Shown here piece after piece: positions 8,602-18,073 of a DNA stretch of 64,000 bases. Within the stretch, counting starts at the first letter, position 1. The number at the start of each line of letters is the position of its first letter. Source of the DNA: JAUVRX01 sp049664225. Lineage in GTDB: Bacteria; Acidobacteriota; Thermoanaerobaculia; Multivoradales; JAHEKO01. The notes beneath the pieces were generated by a model, which was not told where the DNA came from, searched no databases, and was given only the letters and a program-made list of their open reading frames with translations. Location: assembly GCA_049664225.1 (NCBI GenBank), contig JBATEX010000133.1, positions 62,001 to 126,000 of the forward strand. The letters are read 5' to 3'. The translations under genes were made by a program, and so were the position numbers.

Positions 8602-10887
8602 TCAATCGTCGGCCTCCGGCTCCAGATCGAGGGCCGCGTCCAACGGCAGTTCGACTCGGACCCTGGGCAGGCAACGCCGATCGTCACAGGGCTGAACCTC
8701 CAACCCTAACCGAGCCGGGGCCGACGAAGAGTACCGGAGTTGCCCACTGACCTGAACCAGCCCGGTGTAGACAGGAGCCGCTTCGAACGACCCCGAGGTA
8801 CGCAACCACTCTGCCGCGGGCCATCGCAGGCCTCGGATCTCCACCGCTTCACCAACCAGGCTCAGGGGTCGAGCGGACTCGCCTCCATCGGGTGCGTTGA
8901 CGTGCCACCCCTTCTCGATAAGAAGCTCCAATCGAAACGGTCGCCAACCCTCATCGTCGGCCGTACCGGTCGCCAACGCTGCCGACACTACCTGCCGGGA
9001 CTCTCTTGCCAGGTCGAACGAGTCTTCGGTGGCACCGACCCGCTCGTCCGCAACGACAGCCCGCGACTCGTAGGATCCCATTCGCTGGTACCGATGGGAA
9101 CCCACCAATAGCGTCTTGACAGCCTCCGGCCGCTGCTCGAGCAGGGCCGAGAAGCTACCTATCGACTCGTGCGCCCGCTCCAGCCATTGCCTATCTCCAC
9201 TGACCTCCGCCAGCCTCAGGAGATTCTGCACGGCGATCCCATTGCCGCTTGGCAGGGCCCCGTCGAAGATCTCCTTGCTGCGGAAAGGCAACTCATCGCT
9301 CGCTGCCGCCACGAAATAGCCACCTGCCGGATCGCCGAGCCGCTGCTCCTGCTCATCGGCCAAACTCAGAGCTTCCACCAGCCAACGGCTCTCACCCGTG
9401 GAATCATGAAGCTCCAACAGTCCTCGGATCAGGAAGGCGTAGTCGGCGAGGAAGGCTCCAACTCGTGCCACTCCTTCACGCCACATGTGCTGCAGGGGGC
9501 CGCCATCGAGACGCATTCTCGCCAATACGAACTCCGCCGCAGCCGAAGCCCGATTCGTCATCTCTTCGTCGGGCAGCAGACGCCCAGCGGTCGCCAGGCC
9601 AGAGATCGCCAGACCGTTCCAGTCGGCCAGAATCTTGTCGTCGGTCGCCGGCCGCTGGCGCTGGCTGCGAGCTTCCAGCAACGCCGCTCTCAGGGGTTGG
9701 ATCTGAGCCAACAAATCCTCGCGCGCCAGCCGCCGCCGCAGAGCTTGATCGTCAACGCTTGCGGGCAGATGCAGCACGTAACGATCCGCTTCGAAGAAGG
9801 GTGGCCCTTCGAACCCGAACAAGGGTGCCAGGAAACCGAAGTTCTCGCTACCCAGAGCGTCCAGAAGCTCCTCGCGCTGCCAGACGTAGTAGGCACCTTC
9901 GCGGCCTTGCGTTTCCGCATCGATGGCGCTCCAGAACGCGCCCTCTGGTGACGTCATCTCGGTGGCGAGAAACTCGGCGGTCTGCCGTGCGATCCGAGCC
10001 GCTTCCGGGTCGGCCGTGCGAGCCCATTGCCGGGCGTAGACCTCGAGAAGAAGACCGTTGTCGTAGAGCATCTTCTCGAAGTGGGGAACCCTCCACTCCG
10101 CATCGGTGGAATAGCGATGGAAGCCGCCGGCCAGTTGATCGAAAATGCCGCCCCGCGCCATGCGATCCAGGGTCATCGACAGCATTCGCCCAGCCGAGGC
10201 ATCTGCCGCTGCTACCTCCAGCAGCAACAGAAGATTGGCCGCCGCCGGAAACTTGGGCGCGCCTCCGAAGCCGCCCCAACGGCGGTCGAAGTGGCGCTCC
10301 AGATCGCGCAGTACTCTGTCTATCGGTGGTGGCTCCGACGATCCGGCAGGCTCTCCATTGTGGCCCACGAGGTGGTGCTGCATCGCCTCTGCAACGCTCT
10401 CGGCCTGCTCCTCGACGTCCTGGCGTCGACTTCGCCAAGCCTCTGCCAGAGAGTCCAGGACGGTGACAAAACCAGGGCGCCCGGGGAGATCCCGAGGTGG
10501 AAAATAGGTGCCGGCGTAAAAGGGCCGCAGCTCCGGCGTCAGAAAGACGGAATTGGGCCATCCGCCGTGGTGCGTGAGGATCTGCGTCGCCAGCATGTAG
10601 ATCTCGTCGAGGTCGGGCCTCTCCTCCCGGTCCACTTTGATGCACACGAAGTCCCGGTTCATCTTCTCGGCGATCGCCGGGTCAGAGAAGGACTCCCGTT
10701 CCATCACGTGACACCAGTAGCAGGTCGAGTATCCGACCGACAGGAAGATCGGTCTATCCTCCCGCTTCGCCCTGGCGAGAGCCTCCTCACCCCATGGATA
10801 CCACTCCACGGGGTTCGACTTGTGCAGCAGAAGATAGGGACTGGTCTCGGCAGCGAGCCGGTTGCTGCCCGGCTGGTCGGCTTTCAT
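8602..10887 (-). CDS. YyaL/SPATA20-like thioredoxin-fold protein fused to DsbD-alpha-like domain
   Basis: Start chosen at ATG 10887, giving MKADQPGSNRL and an ATGA overlap with the upstream pssA stop. A longer reading from 10992 would lie inside pssA. The protein is about 761 residues. Residues 1-180 are the DUF255 thioredoxin-like domain with a CYWC redox motif (YSTCYWCHVMERESF). Residues about 190-590 form the six-hairpin glycosidase-like toroid (FDRRWGGFGGAPKFP, HFEKMLYDN). The last ~110 residues look like the N-terminal domain of DsbD, with a cysteine pair (QPCDDRRCLP). The family's reaction is not settled. The fused domain suggests redox exchange, but no signal peptide is visible. Confidence 0.87.
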   Translation of the reverse strand: MKADQPGSNRLAAETSPYLLLHKSNPVEWYPWGEEALARAKREDRPIFLSVGYSTCYWCHVMERESFSDPAIAEKMNRDFVCIKVDREERPDLDEIYMLATQILTHHGGWPNSVFLTPELRPFYAGTYFPPRDLPGRPGFVTVLDSLAEAWRSRRQDVEEQAESVAEAMQHHLVGHNGEPAGSSEPPPIDRVLRDLERHFDRRWGGFGGAPKFPAAANLLLLLEVAAADASAGRMLSMTLDRMARGGIFDQLAGGFHRYSTDAEWRVPHFEKMLYDNGLLLEVYARQWARTADPEAARIARQTAEFLATEMTSPEGAFWSAIDAETQGREGAYYVWQREELLDALGSENFGFLAPLFGFEGPPFFEADRYVLHLPASVDDQALRRRLAREDLLAQIQPLRAALLEARSQRQRPATDDKILADWNGLAISGLATAGRLLPDEEMTNRASAAAEFVLARMRLDGGPLQHMWREGVARVGAFLADYAFLIRGLLELHDSTGESRWLVEALSLADEQEQRLGDPAGGYFVAAASDELPFRSKEIFDGALPSGNGIAVQNLLRLAEVSGDRQWLERAHESIGSFSALLEQRPEAVKTLLVGSHRYQRMGSYESRAVVADERVGATEDSFDLARESRQVVSAALATGTADDEGWRPFRLELLIEKGWHVNAPDGGESARPLSLVGEAVEIRGLRWPAAEWLRTSGSFEAAPVYTGLVQVSGQLRYSSSAPARLGLEVQPCDDRRCLPRVRVELPLDAALDLEPEADD

Positions 10888-11588
10888 GAAGCCGAGCCAG
10901 CTTCCTGGAAGCGTCGATCCTCGCTCTTGGCCACCAGAAGAATGACTACATTCCAGAGATTCCACCAACCCACTGTGTACCAGTTGGGCCAAGCCACCAC
11001 AGCAAAGTAGTTGAGGATCCCCACCAGAAGGGCCACTGTAACGCTACTCTTGCCGCGAAACTCGGGCAGCTGCAGGCGCGAGATCATGAGGCCCGCCAGG
11101 ATCAGCAGTACCAGAGCGGCCGCGAGGGCCGGGATCTGATCCCTCATCAACACCAGTGCCATGACATAGCCGGCCCCGACCGGCGTCGGAACTCCGGTGG
11201 TCGACCGAGCCTTGCCATGGGCGTCGGATGTCAGGTTGAAGCGTGCCAGTCGAAGAACTCCGGCCAGTAGGTAGATCAAGGATACGATCACACCCATCGC
11301 TCCCAACGACCGCAGGATCGCCGCATGGGCCAGGAAAGCGGGCGCCGCACAGAAGCTCACGGCATCGCTGAAGCTATCCATCTCTTGCCCGAATTCACTC
11401 GTGACCTTCAGTCGCCGAGCTACCTTGCCGTCGAATAGATCCAACAGAACAGCTAGCATCAGAAGGTACACGGCGGTTTCGAACCGCCCCTCGGCTGCTG
11501 CCAGCATTGAGAGAAACCCCGCGGTGATGTTCGCCGCGGTAATCAGGTTGGGAGCCAACCAACGGAGCCGAGAGTCAGGAGAGAGCAT
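10884..11588 (-). CDS. pssA: CDP-diacylglycerol-serine O-phosphatidyltransferase
   Basis: This makes phosphatidylserine, precursor of phosphatidylethanolamine, in the inner membrane. The CDP-alcohol phosphotransferase signature is intact (DLFDGKVARR...EFGQEMDSFSD, residues about 46-73), with all four Asp in place. About seven hydrophobic helices fit the 234-residue length. The stop overlaps the start of the YyaL-like gene by 4 bases. A phosphatidylserine decarboxylase gene is not in the window. Confidence 0.94.
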   Translation of the reverse strand: MLSPDSRLRWLAPNLITAANITAGFLSMLAAAEGRFETAVYLLMLAVLLDLFDGKVARRLKVTSEFGQEMDSFSDAVSFCAAPAFLAHAAILRSLGAMGVIVSLIYLLAGVLRLARFNLTSDAHGKARSTTGVPTPVGAGYVMALVLMRDQIPALAAALVLLILAGLMISRLQLPEFRGKSSVTVALLVGILNYFAVVAWPNWYTVGWWNLWNVVILLVAKSEDRRFQEAGSAS

Positions 11589-11643
11589 TTCGCTAGTCGA
11601 GGATACCGCAACAGGGCAGCTTGATCCCCAAGTTTTCAGCGGA

Positions 11644-12582
11644 CTAGTGCTGCCGTAGCCATTCTACGACCTGAGATTCCAAAGGTCTGCCATCCCCGGG
11701 CCAAATCTCCAGGGAGCGAGGCAAAGCCAGATGGCCACCCCGCGAGCTCCAGACCACCTGCAGAATCTCGGATGGCGCCTCGAGAGCCTGCTCGAGGCTC
11801 TCGGCGGGAACCATGGGGTCTTCGGCAGCGGCGACGATCAGACTGCGTACCCGCAGCCTGGGCAGTAGGGGACCCACACTGGCCTGCCGGTAGTAGTCCA
11901 GAGCGTCGCGAAAGCCATAGCGGGGAGCGACAACCAGACTGTCGAACTCCAGGAATGAGCGGGCTGCCGCCACGTCTTTCACCGACGGACCGTCAGGGTG
12001 GCGGCGAGCCACCTCAGCGTAGATCTCGGTGAGCTGACGCAGGAGGTAGGTTCTGTAGGCCCAGCGAGAAGGACTGTCCAACAATCTGGCCGTTGCTAGC
12101 AGGTCGACGGGAGGACAGACGGCGGCAACCGCCCGAATCGGTGGATCCTCGTCATCGACCGCCAAGCGTAATCCGATGTGTCCCCCCATCGAGTAACCGA
12201 TCACCCAGACCCGGCGGTGGGAACGAGCGACGTCACTGGTCACCGCCGCTTGCAGATCGGCCGTGAGACCGGCGTGATAGACATCCTCTCCGCGACGATC
12301 CGCTCCTCGCAGATTGAGTCGCAAGCACGAGAGACCGGCCGCAAGGCAGGCCTCGGCGCCGGCGACGAGGTAGGAGCTATCTGCACAACCTCCGAGGCCA
12401 TGAACCAAGACGACCAGGCCCTCTGCCGCTTCGGCCCGGCTCAACCTGCCTGTCAGGCGCAACGATCCCCGACGAGGATCTTCGACAACACCGGCCCAAG
12501 CTTCCGAGGGCGGTGGACTCGGTGGGCGAAGCCAGCGCCGTAGAAATGCGCCCATGGTCCACGCATGGCCCCTCAAGGACAT
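11644..12582 (-). CDS. YheT-like alpha/beta hydrolase
   Basis: An alpha/beta hydrolase fold with the oxyanion segment VLVHGLGG (about residue 55 from this start) and the nucleophile elbow GYSMGG. A later Asp (AAEDPMVPAES) and His (SSRGGHLALP) complete the triad. The order and the C-terminal hydrophobic-cap segment resemble the YheT/ABHD1 family; the substrate is unknown. Starts at 12582 (MSLRG) and 12555 (MGAFLRRW) are both possible; neither has a good ribosome binding site. It follows the PD40 protein gene by about 32 bp. Confidence 0.85.
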   Translation of the reverse strand: MSLRGHAWTMGAFLRRWLRPPSPPPSEAWAGVVEDPRRGSLRLTGRLSRAEAAEGLVVLVHGLGGCADSSYLVAGAEACLAAGLSCLRLNLRGADRRGEDVYHAGLTADLQAAVTSDVARSHRRVWVIGYSMGGHIGLRLAVDDEDPPIRAVAAVCPPVDLLATARLLDSPSRWAYRTYLLRQLTEIYAEVARRHPDGPSVKDVAAARSFLEFDSLVVAPRYGFRDALDYYRQASVGPLLPRLRVRSLIVAAAEDPMVPAESLEQALEAPSEILQVVWSSRGGHLALPRSLEIWPGDGRPLESQVVEWLRQH

Positions 12583-12614
12583 GAAAAGGTGACAATCGGC
12601 ACGATGATCCGCTT

Positions 12615-13703
12615 CTATTTCGGACTCTCTACCCAATCGGCCACGAAGACGTTGGTCTCGCCAGGCTTCTGCTGATTCCGGTTGGAGGCGAAGGCGAGCC
12701 TCGAGCCGTCGGGGGAGAACATCGGGAAGCCGTCGAACCCTGGGCTGTAGGTGATCTGCTCGAGATCACTCCCATCGACGTTGATCGCCCAGATATCGAA
12801 TTCGCGGCCCGCGGGATCGCCGTGATTGGTCGAAAAGAGAATCCGGTCGCCCGAGGGAAAAAGGAAGGGTGCAAACGACGCAGCGCCCAGCTCGGTGACC
12901 TGTCGCACATCGCTGCCGTCGGCATTGGCCACGAAGACCTCCAACTTGGAGGGACGGACCAGATTCTGCGACAGCAGGCGCTGGTAATCCTCCAGCTCTT
13001 CACCGGCAGCCGGTCTCGAAGCCCGCCAGACGATCTTGGTGCAGTCGGCCGAAAAGAACGCTCCGCCGTCGTAGCCCGGCGTCTCGGTGAGCCGCTGGAC
13101 ATTGCCACCGTCGGCGTCCATGGAATAGAGATCGAGGTCACCGTCCCGCGTGGAAGTGAAGATGATCGAGCCGTCCCGGCTGCAGACCGTAGCCTCGGCG
13201 TCATAGGAACCCGAATCGGTGAGCCGTCGAAGGTCCGATCCGTCGGTCTTGGCGCTGAAGATGTCCATGCTGTCGTAGAGCGGCCAGACATAGCCCTGCG
13301 AGTGGTCAGGAACGGGTGGGCAGGCGGGGCTCTCGAGATGTGTCGACGAGTACAGGACTCTCTGACCGTCAGCCGCGAAATAGGAGCAGGTAGTCCTGCC
13401 CTTGCCGGTCGAAACGAGAATCGGCTCCGCGGCTCCTTCGACCGCGAGTCTGAAGATCTGGTCGCACCCGTACGGATCTCGCGTCGACTGGAGGATCAGC
13501 TCGCTGCCATCGGGGGACCAGTAGGCCTCGGCGTTCTCTCCTCCAAAGGTCAGCTGGCGAACAACCCCAAAATGGACTTCGCGGTCTGCGGAAGATGCGT
13601 CGGTCTCGGCCCAGCTCGACGCCACCATCAAGAGGATTGTGAGCGACGTGCCAAGCACAGGGCCACAACTCCGCATGGTCGATCGAAATGCAAATCCAAA
13701 CAT
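12615..13703 (-). CDS. secreted TolB-like PD40 beta-propeller protein
   Basis: A 362-residue protein with a likely signal peptide (about residues 1-32, ending ...SSWAETDA) followed by repeated PD40/TolB-type blades: AYWSPDGSELILQSTRD, FTSTRDGDLDLYSMDADG, ILFSTNHGDPAGREFDIWA and PMFSPDGSRLAFASNRN. It probably acts in the periplasm or as an exported binding scaffold. It is not TolB itself, because the TolB N-terminal domain is absent and no tol/pal genes are adjacent. AAGGAGG lies directly upstream of the ATG. Confidence 0.85.
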   Translation of the reverse strand: MFGFAFRSTMRSCGPVLGTSLTILLMVASSWAETDASSADREVHFGVVRQLTFGGENAEAYWSPDGSELILQSTRDPYGCDQIFRLAVEGAAEPILVSTGKGRTTCSYFAADGQRVLYSSTHLESPACPPVPDHSQGYVWPLYDSMDIFSAKTDGSDLRRLTDSGSYDAEATVCSRDGSIIFTSTRDGDLDLYSMDADGGNVQRLTETPGYDGGAFFSADCTKIVWRASRPAAGEELEDYQRLLSQNLVRPSKLEVFVANADGSDVRQVTELGAASFAPFLFPSGDRILFSTNHGDPAGREFDIWAINVDGSDLEQITYSPGFDGFPMFSPDGSRLAFASNRNQQKPGETNVFVADWVESPK

Positions 13704-13850
13704 ACCCGCCTCCTTGAGTCGTCTTGCCTCCGCCAGCGCTGTAACTCTCCTCCCGATGGGGGAGAAGGAACCGCTACGGCTCTCCCGTGTGCTAGATTGC
13801 CGACCCTACTCGATTTCGGAGCTCAGCTGCACTGGCAGTGTGCCGATTCT

Positions 13851-14825
13851 ATGAGAATCCACGACAACATACTCTGCACCCTGGGCAACACTCCCTTGGT
13901 CCGTTTGGATCGATTCTTCCCGGGGCCTGCCACACTGGCGGCCAAGCTCGAGTACTTCAACCCCGGCGGCAGCGTCAAGGATCGAATCGGACTGGCGATG
14001 ATCGAAGCGGCCGAGGAGACAGGCGAGCTGCGACCGGGGGACACCATCGTGGAACCGACCTCCGGCAACACGGGGCTCGGCCTGGCCATGGCGGCGATCC
14101 TCAAAGGCTATCCCGTGGTGTGCACGGTGACGGACAAGATCCCGTTGGAGAAGATCACGTTGCTGGAGGCTTACGGGGTCGAGGTGATCATCTGTCCCGC
14201 CGATGTCGAACCCGAGGATCCGAGCTCCTACTACAAGACAGCGGAGCGTATCCGAGACGAGCGGGGCGCCTTTCTGCCCTACCAGTACTACAACCAGGCC
14301 AACCCCGAAGCCCACTATCGAACCACCGGTCCAGAGATCTGGCGGCAGACGCAAGGCAGGATTACCCATTGGGTAGCGGGAATCGGCACCGGTGGCACGA
14401 TCAGCGGCGTGGCCCGGTACCTCAAGGAACAGAACCCCGAGATTCGCGTCATCGGCGTGGATCCGGTCGGCAGCGTGTACCGGTACTTCAAGGAACGTGG
14501 AGAACTGCCCCCCAAGGAACAGATTCGCCCATACCTGATCGACGGCATCGGCGAGGATCTGCTGCCAGAGAGCGTTTGGATGGACACCATCGACGAGGTC
14601 GTTTCGGTCGACGACCACAGCGCTTACAGGGCCGTGTTCGAGTTGTCGCGCCGCGAAGCCATCTTCACCGGATCCTCGGGAAGCGCCGCTGCAGTGGCAG
14701 CACGCCAAATCGCTGAGCCCCTCCCGGAAGAAGCCCTGGTGGTGACTCTCTTCCCCGATTCGGGTGAGCGGTATCTCTCCAAGCTGAACGACGACTGGCT
14801 GGGCCGGCACGGTCTTACCCGCTGA
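13851..14825 (+). CDS. PLP-dependent cysteine synthase / cystathionine beta-synthase (catalytic domain only)
   Basis: A fold-type II PLP enzyme of 324 residues. It has the PLP-lysine segment NPGGSVKDRIG, the phosphate-binding PTSGNTGLGLAM and GTGGTISGV, and the serine PLP-ring contact GSSGSAAA. The C-terminal LFPDSGERYLSKLNDDWL and IDGIGEDLLPE match cystathionine beta-synthase more closely than O-acetylserine sulfhydrylase, but the regulatory CBS repeats are absent. The start at 13851 (MRIHDNIL) matches the family N-terminus. A much longer upstream reading in the same frame only shadows the PD40 gene. The reaction (cysteine or cystathionine formation) cannot be decided here. Confidence 0.9.
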   Translation: MRIHDNILCTLGNTPLVRLDRFFPGPATLAAKLEYFNPGGSVKDRIGLAMIEAAEETGELRPGDTIVEPTSGNTGLGLAMAAILKGYPVVCTVTDKIPLEKITLLEAYGVEVIICPADVEPEDPSSYYKTAERIRDERGAFLPYQYYNQANPEAHYRTTGPEIWRQTQGRITHWVAGIGTGGTISGVARYLKEQNPEIRVIGVDPVGSVYRYFKERGELPPKEQIRPYLIDGIGEDLLPESVWMDTIDEVVSVDDHSAYRAVFELSRREAIFTGSSGSAAAVAARQIAEPLPEEALVVTLFPDSGERYLSKLNDDWLGRHGLTR

Positions 14826-14984
14826 GTGAACCCGGCAGAAAGCTGCCACGCCTCATTGCCTTTCGAGCTCGTGCTACCATCGACCAAGGTGCCGCGCAAC
14901 GCGTGACCCCGCCTCGAGGCTTTTAGGGGCTCTTGGGGGGTCGCAGGCCGTCAAGCGGCGTTCCATGACCGGAAGGAGAGGGTT

Positions 14985-16103
14985 GTGCGTCTATCTAGCC
15001 TTGTCACCGTCGTTGCTCTGCTCGTCTGGACTCCGGCCTCCCAGGCGACTGCGCCCCCAAATCTGCTCGAAGCTCTCGCGGCGCAGCAAGCCCTGGCTTC
15101 TCAGCATCCGAACGACCCCGAGATCTTGAACGATCTCGGCAACCTCCTGGTTCTGGCAGGAACCCTCGACGCGGCGGAGGAAGCCTACCGTGGCTCCCTC
15201 GAGATCAATCCTGACAACACCACGACCCGGTACAACTTGGCCCTTGTGCTCATCGAGCAGGGTAGCACCAAACAGGCGACGAAAGAGCTTCACCAGGTGC
15301 TCGAGCTGGACCCCTATCATGCCTGGTCTTATTACCAGTTGGGAACGCTCAGCACCTCGGCAGGACGTCGAAGCCAGGCGGTGGACTTCTACACCAGGGC
15401 TCTCGCCCTGCGACCCGAGCTCGCTTCCCCGGCAATCAATCCCCACATCATCGAAAATCGCTACCTCACCGAGTCCCAGCTGCGCCTCTACCTCGCTAAA
15501 ACCGAGGCGACTCAGGCACCCCGGCTGTATGAGAGGCCGGGAGACGTGGCTGATTTGTTGCTCCCGACCTCGGAACCCGATCCAACGACACCTCCGCTCG
15601 AGGAGCAGGCTACCGATCCAGAATCCACGCTGGAGGACCTGAGTGTGACCCGGCCCTATGAGCCTGCAGGCCAGGTTGACCGCGGCGGCGCTGGTACCGA
15701 AGGGACGCAGATCCGCGAAGTACGACCCACTCCCAACCGGGAGCCCGAGGAGGCTTCTCCGTTTGGGCGAAGTGAGGCGGCGGCCGAGGGGATCCTTGGC
15801 CAGACGGAGCAGGATGACGTAGGAGGCTCGGACCGCGTCCTCACAGAAGAGGATCTCGTCCCAACGACCGTCGGACAGGGCGCTGGCTCCGTCGGTTCTT
15901 CTGGACAGCCCTCATCGACACGCTCGTCGGGCCGAGCCGGGGGAACTGTCTCCTACCCTCGGACGACGACCCCGAGGAGCGGTTCTGCATCCAGCACCAC
16001 CCAAGGATCAGACTCGTTCGCGCCGACAGTCGAAAGCACCGGGAGGCTGGACCTGGAGCTACTCATCGAGGACAACTCGCCTGACTTCGCTCCCGGTCCG
16101 TGA
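14985..16103 (+). CDS. secreted tetratricopeptide repeat protein with low-complexity tail
   Basis: GTG start with GGAAGGAGAGG directly upstream. The signal peptide covers about residues 1-22 (ending ATA-PPN). TPR units occupy about residues 30-150 (PNDPEILNDLGNLLVLAGTLD, INPDNTTTRYNLALVLIEQG, LDPYHAWSYYQLGTLSTSAG). The rest is acidic and Ser/Gly/Thr-rich, with no recognisable fold. It probably acts as a periplasmic scaffold. The stop overlaps the start of the O-antigen-ligase-like gene by 4 bases, so it may serve polysaccharide assembly. Confidence 0.82.
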   Translation: MRLSSLVTVVALLVWTPASQATAPPNLLEALAAQQALASQHPNDPEILNDLGNLLVLAGTLDAAEEAYRGSLEINPDNTTTRYNLALVLIEQGSTKQATKELHQVLELDPYHAWSYYQLGTLSTSAGRRSQAVDFYTRALALRPELASPAINPHIIENRYLTESQLRLYLAKTEATQAPRLYERPGDVADLLLPTSEPDPTTPPLEEQATDPESTLEDLSVTRPYEPAGQVDRGGAGTEGTQIREVRPTPNREPEEASPFGRSEAAAEGILGQTEQDDVGGSDRVLTEEDLVPTTVGQGAGSVGSSGQPSSTRSSGRAGGTVSYPRTTTPRSGSASSTTQGSDSFAPTVESTGRLDLELLIEDNSPDFAPGP

Positions 16104-17971
16104 TCCCAGCCCGCGGCGCTTCAGTCCTCTCCCTGGTACCGGGGCTGCTTTTGGCCCTCCTGTCGTTCTGGTTCGGCACGCTGCCAGGCGGCGCGACATC
16201 CGGAGGCAGCGCGGTTGGTTGCGCAGCGCTTCTGTGGTTGGCCCTGATCGGCGCTCCGGACTGGCCTGATCCTCTTCGCCTGGGCCGTCGCTTCGGCATC
16301 TTCCTGCCGCTTGCCCTGGTCGCAACCGCAACCATCAGCTGGTACCTGTCACCTGTCAGCCGGGCGGGCATGGTAGGGACCCTCCTGCTGCCGGCTTTCC
16401 TCCTGGCCCCGGCAGGAGTCGCTCGCTGCTGGCGCCAACCCCGACAGTTCCAGAACGGTGGCGACACCGTCTCGCTGGCGGTCCTCGTGATGGCTGGTTG
16501 GAGCCTCGTGGAATGGTACCGCCTCGAATCGCCTCGCGCCGCCATGCCTCTCGGTCACCACAACCTGCTGGCCGGTTGGCTCGTCTTCTTGTTGCCTGTC
16601 GCGGCGGTCGGACTCCACCGGCCCGGTGTTCGCCGTTGGCTTGCGGCAGCGGCCCTGACGATCGGTTCGGGTGCCATTTTGGCAACCGGCTCTCTGCTCG
16701 GGATGGCAGCTCTGACGCTACAGGGCATCCTGGCAGCCTGCTGGTGGCCGGCTCTTCGATTACCCTTCGCCACGGCTACAGGGCTTGCGGCTCTGAGCCA
16801 GGTACCCAGGGGACTGCGCATCTTGACTGCCAGCGACCTGTCGAGCCAGGCACGCGCGCTTTATCTACGGGCCGCGTGGGACGGCCTCGCCGAGCGCCCC
16901 GCGTGGGGCTGGGGGCCGGGTTCGACGCCCTGGTTGATCGCTCGATTCCTCGAGCCGGACCCGGCGGTCAACCCACCCAGCCAGGTGGTCGGTGACTTCC
17001 ATTCGCTGCCAGCTCAGCTGGCCTTCGAAGTCGGCATGGTGGGCCTGGTGCTGGGCTCGGGCCTCTGGCTGCTATTCATTGTCCGACGGTGGCCGCCGAG
17101 GGGCACAGCGACCTCCAGCCCGGAGCGGCACGCTTGCTTTCTCGGACTGGCAGGCGGAGCTCTCTACCTTCTGGGAAACGCTCCTGTCGCTGTGCTCGCT
17201 CTACCGGCAGCCGCCGTCATCGCGACCGGAGCGGCTCTGGCGGCCGACTTCGAGACAGTGAGACGTGGCTCCCGACAACGACTCCTCTTTACCCTGCTAT
17301 ACCTCCTACCCGTGGGAGCATTGCTCCTGCCGAAGCTCCTGGCGCAGGTCCACTACGATCGCGCTGCGACCAACGAATCCCCGGCTCATGCCCTTGAAGA
17401 GATCGAATGGGCCAGATCCCTGGATCCCGACTTCCCGCTATACGGGGCGAGGACGGCTTGGCTTCGCGGATCACTCCATGGCGTCGACAGGGAATCGGCT
17501 CGGCTCGCCCTGCAGGCCGCTGAAGCGGCCGAGGGAATCGCACCGCTCTGGCTCGCAGCCGGCTTCATGGGCCTGGAAGCTTCAGCCGGTTGGACCGTCG
17601 AAGCCCTGTCGACCGCCCGAGACCTGGATCCTCTTTCACCGCTACCGCCCTTCCTGATGGCCGTGAGTCAACCGGACCACCCCGAAGCCGGGCTGTGGGC
17701 CGCACAGGCGCTTCGCCTAGAACCGAGACTCTCCCAGACCTCGATTCTGCTGGAGAGAAACGACCTGCAGCGGCGGGCCATCGAGGCGCTCCGAGCCAGT
17801 GGATTCAACACTGACCCGATCGTGCGCCTGGAGTCCGACCGTCGCTCGGGGGTGCCGGGTGCTGCCCTTGGACTGAGCGTGGACCGCACTCCAGCCCTCG
17901 CCTTCTCCCTCTATGCTTTTCGTCGTCGCCCTTGGCCCGCCACCCTGGTGCGTCTACCGCTCCGGCAATAG
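16100..17971 (+). CDS. O-antigen ligase/polymerase-like membrane protein with TPR-like tail
   Basis: A 623-residue protein with about ten hydrophobic helices (residues 1-400). The periplasmic loop (about 250-310) includes LYLRAAWDGLAERPAWGWGP and VVGDFHSLPAQLAFEVG, the typical Wzy_C/O-antigen-ligase pattern (R...G...GWGPG...H...). The last ~200 residues form helical repeats resembling TPRs (ALEEIEWARSLDPDFPLYG). Start GTG 16100 overlaps the preceding TPR gene. It probably polymerises or ligates envelope glycans; donor and acceptor are unknown. Confidence 0.82.
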   Translation: MIPARGASVLSLVPGLLLALLSFWFGTLPGGATSGGSAVGCAALLWLALIGAPDWPDPLRLGRRFGIFLPLALVATATISWYLSPVSRAGMVGTLLLPAFLLAPAGVARCWRQPRQFQNGGDTVSLAVLVMAGWSLVEWYRLESPRAAMPLGHHNLLAGWLVFLLPVAAVGLHRPGVRRWLAAAALTIGSGAILATGSLLGMAALTLQGILAACWWPALRLPFATATGLAALSQVPRGLRILTASDLSSQARALYLRAAWDGLAERPAWGWGPGSTPWLIARFLEPDPAVNPPSQVVGDFHSLPAQLAFEVGMVGLVLGSGLWLLFIVRRWPPRGTATSSPERHACFLGLAGGALYLLGNAPVAVLALPAAAVIATGAALAADFETVRRGSRQRLLFTLLYLLPVGALLLPKLLAQVHYDRAATNESPAHALEEIEWARSLDPDFPLYGARTAWLRGSLHGVDRESARLALQAAEAAEGIAPLWLAAGFMGLEASAGWTVEALSTARDLDPLSPLPPFLMAVSQPDHPEAGLWAAQALRLEPRLSQTSILLERNDLQRRAIEALRASGFNTDPIVRLESDRRSGVPGAALGLSVDRTPALAFSLYAFRRRPWPATLVRLPLRQ

Positions 17972-18073
17972 GGAGGCTCGACAAGCTAGAATACCTACCG
18001 GCTGAACAGTGGCACCGCCTGGCCTCCTGCTGCTTCTCGGGTGGAGCGGGTACGGGTGCCCCATGGAAGAGTT

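Noticed and set aside
9249..10466. 405-codon plus-strand open frame
   Set aside because: Antisense to the YyaL-like gene, Arg/Pro/Ser-rich, no start signal.
12822..13850. Long in-frame extension upstream of the CBS/cysteine-synthase gene
   Set aside because: It runs antisense through the PD40 gene; the enzyme family begins at MRIHDNIL (13851).
13806..14849. 347-codon minus-strand open frame
   Set aside because: Antisense to the PLP enzyme, whose motifs are unambiguous.
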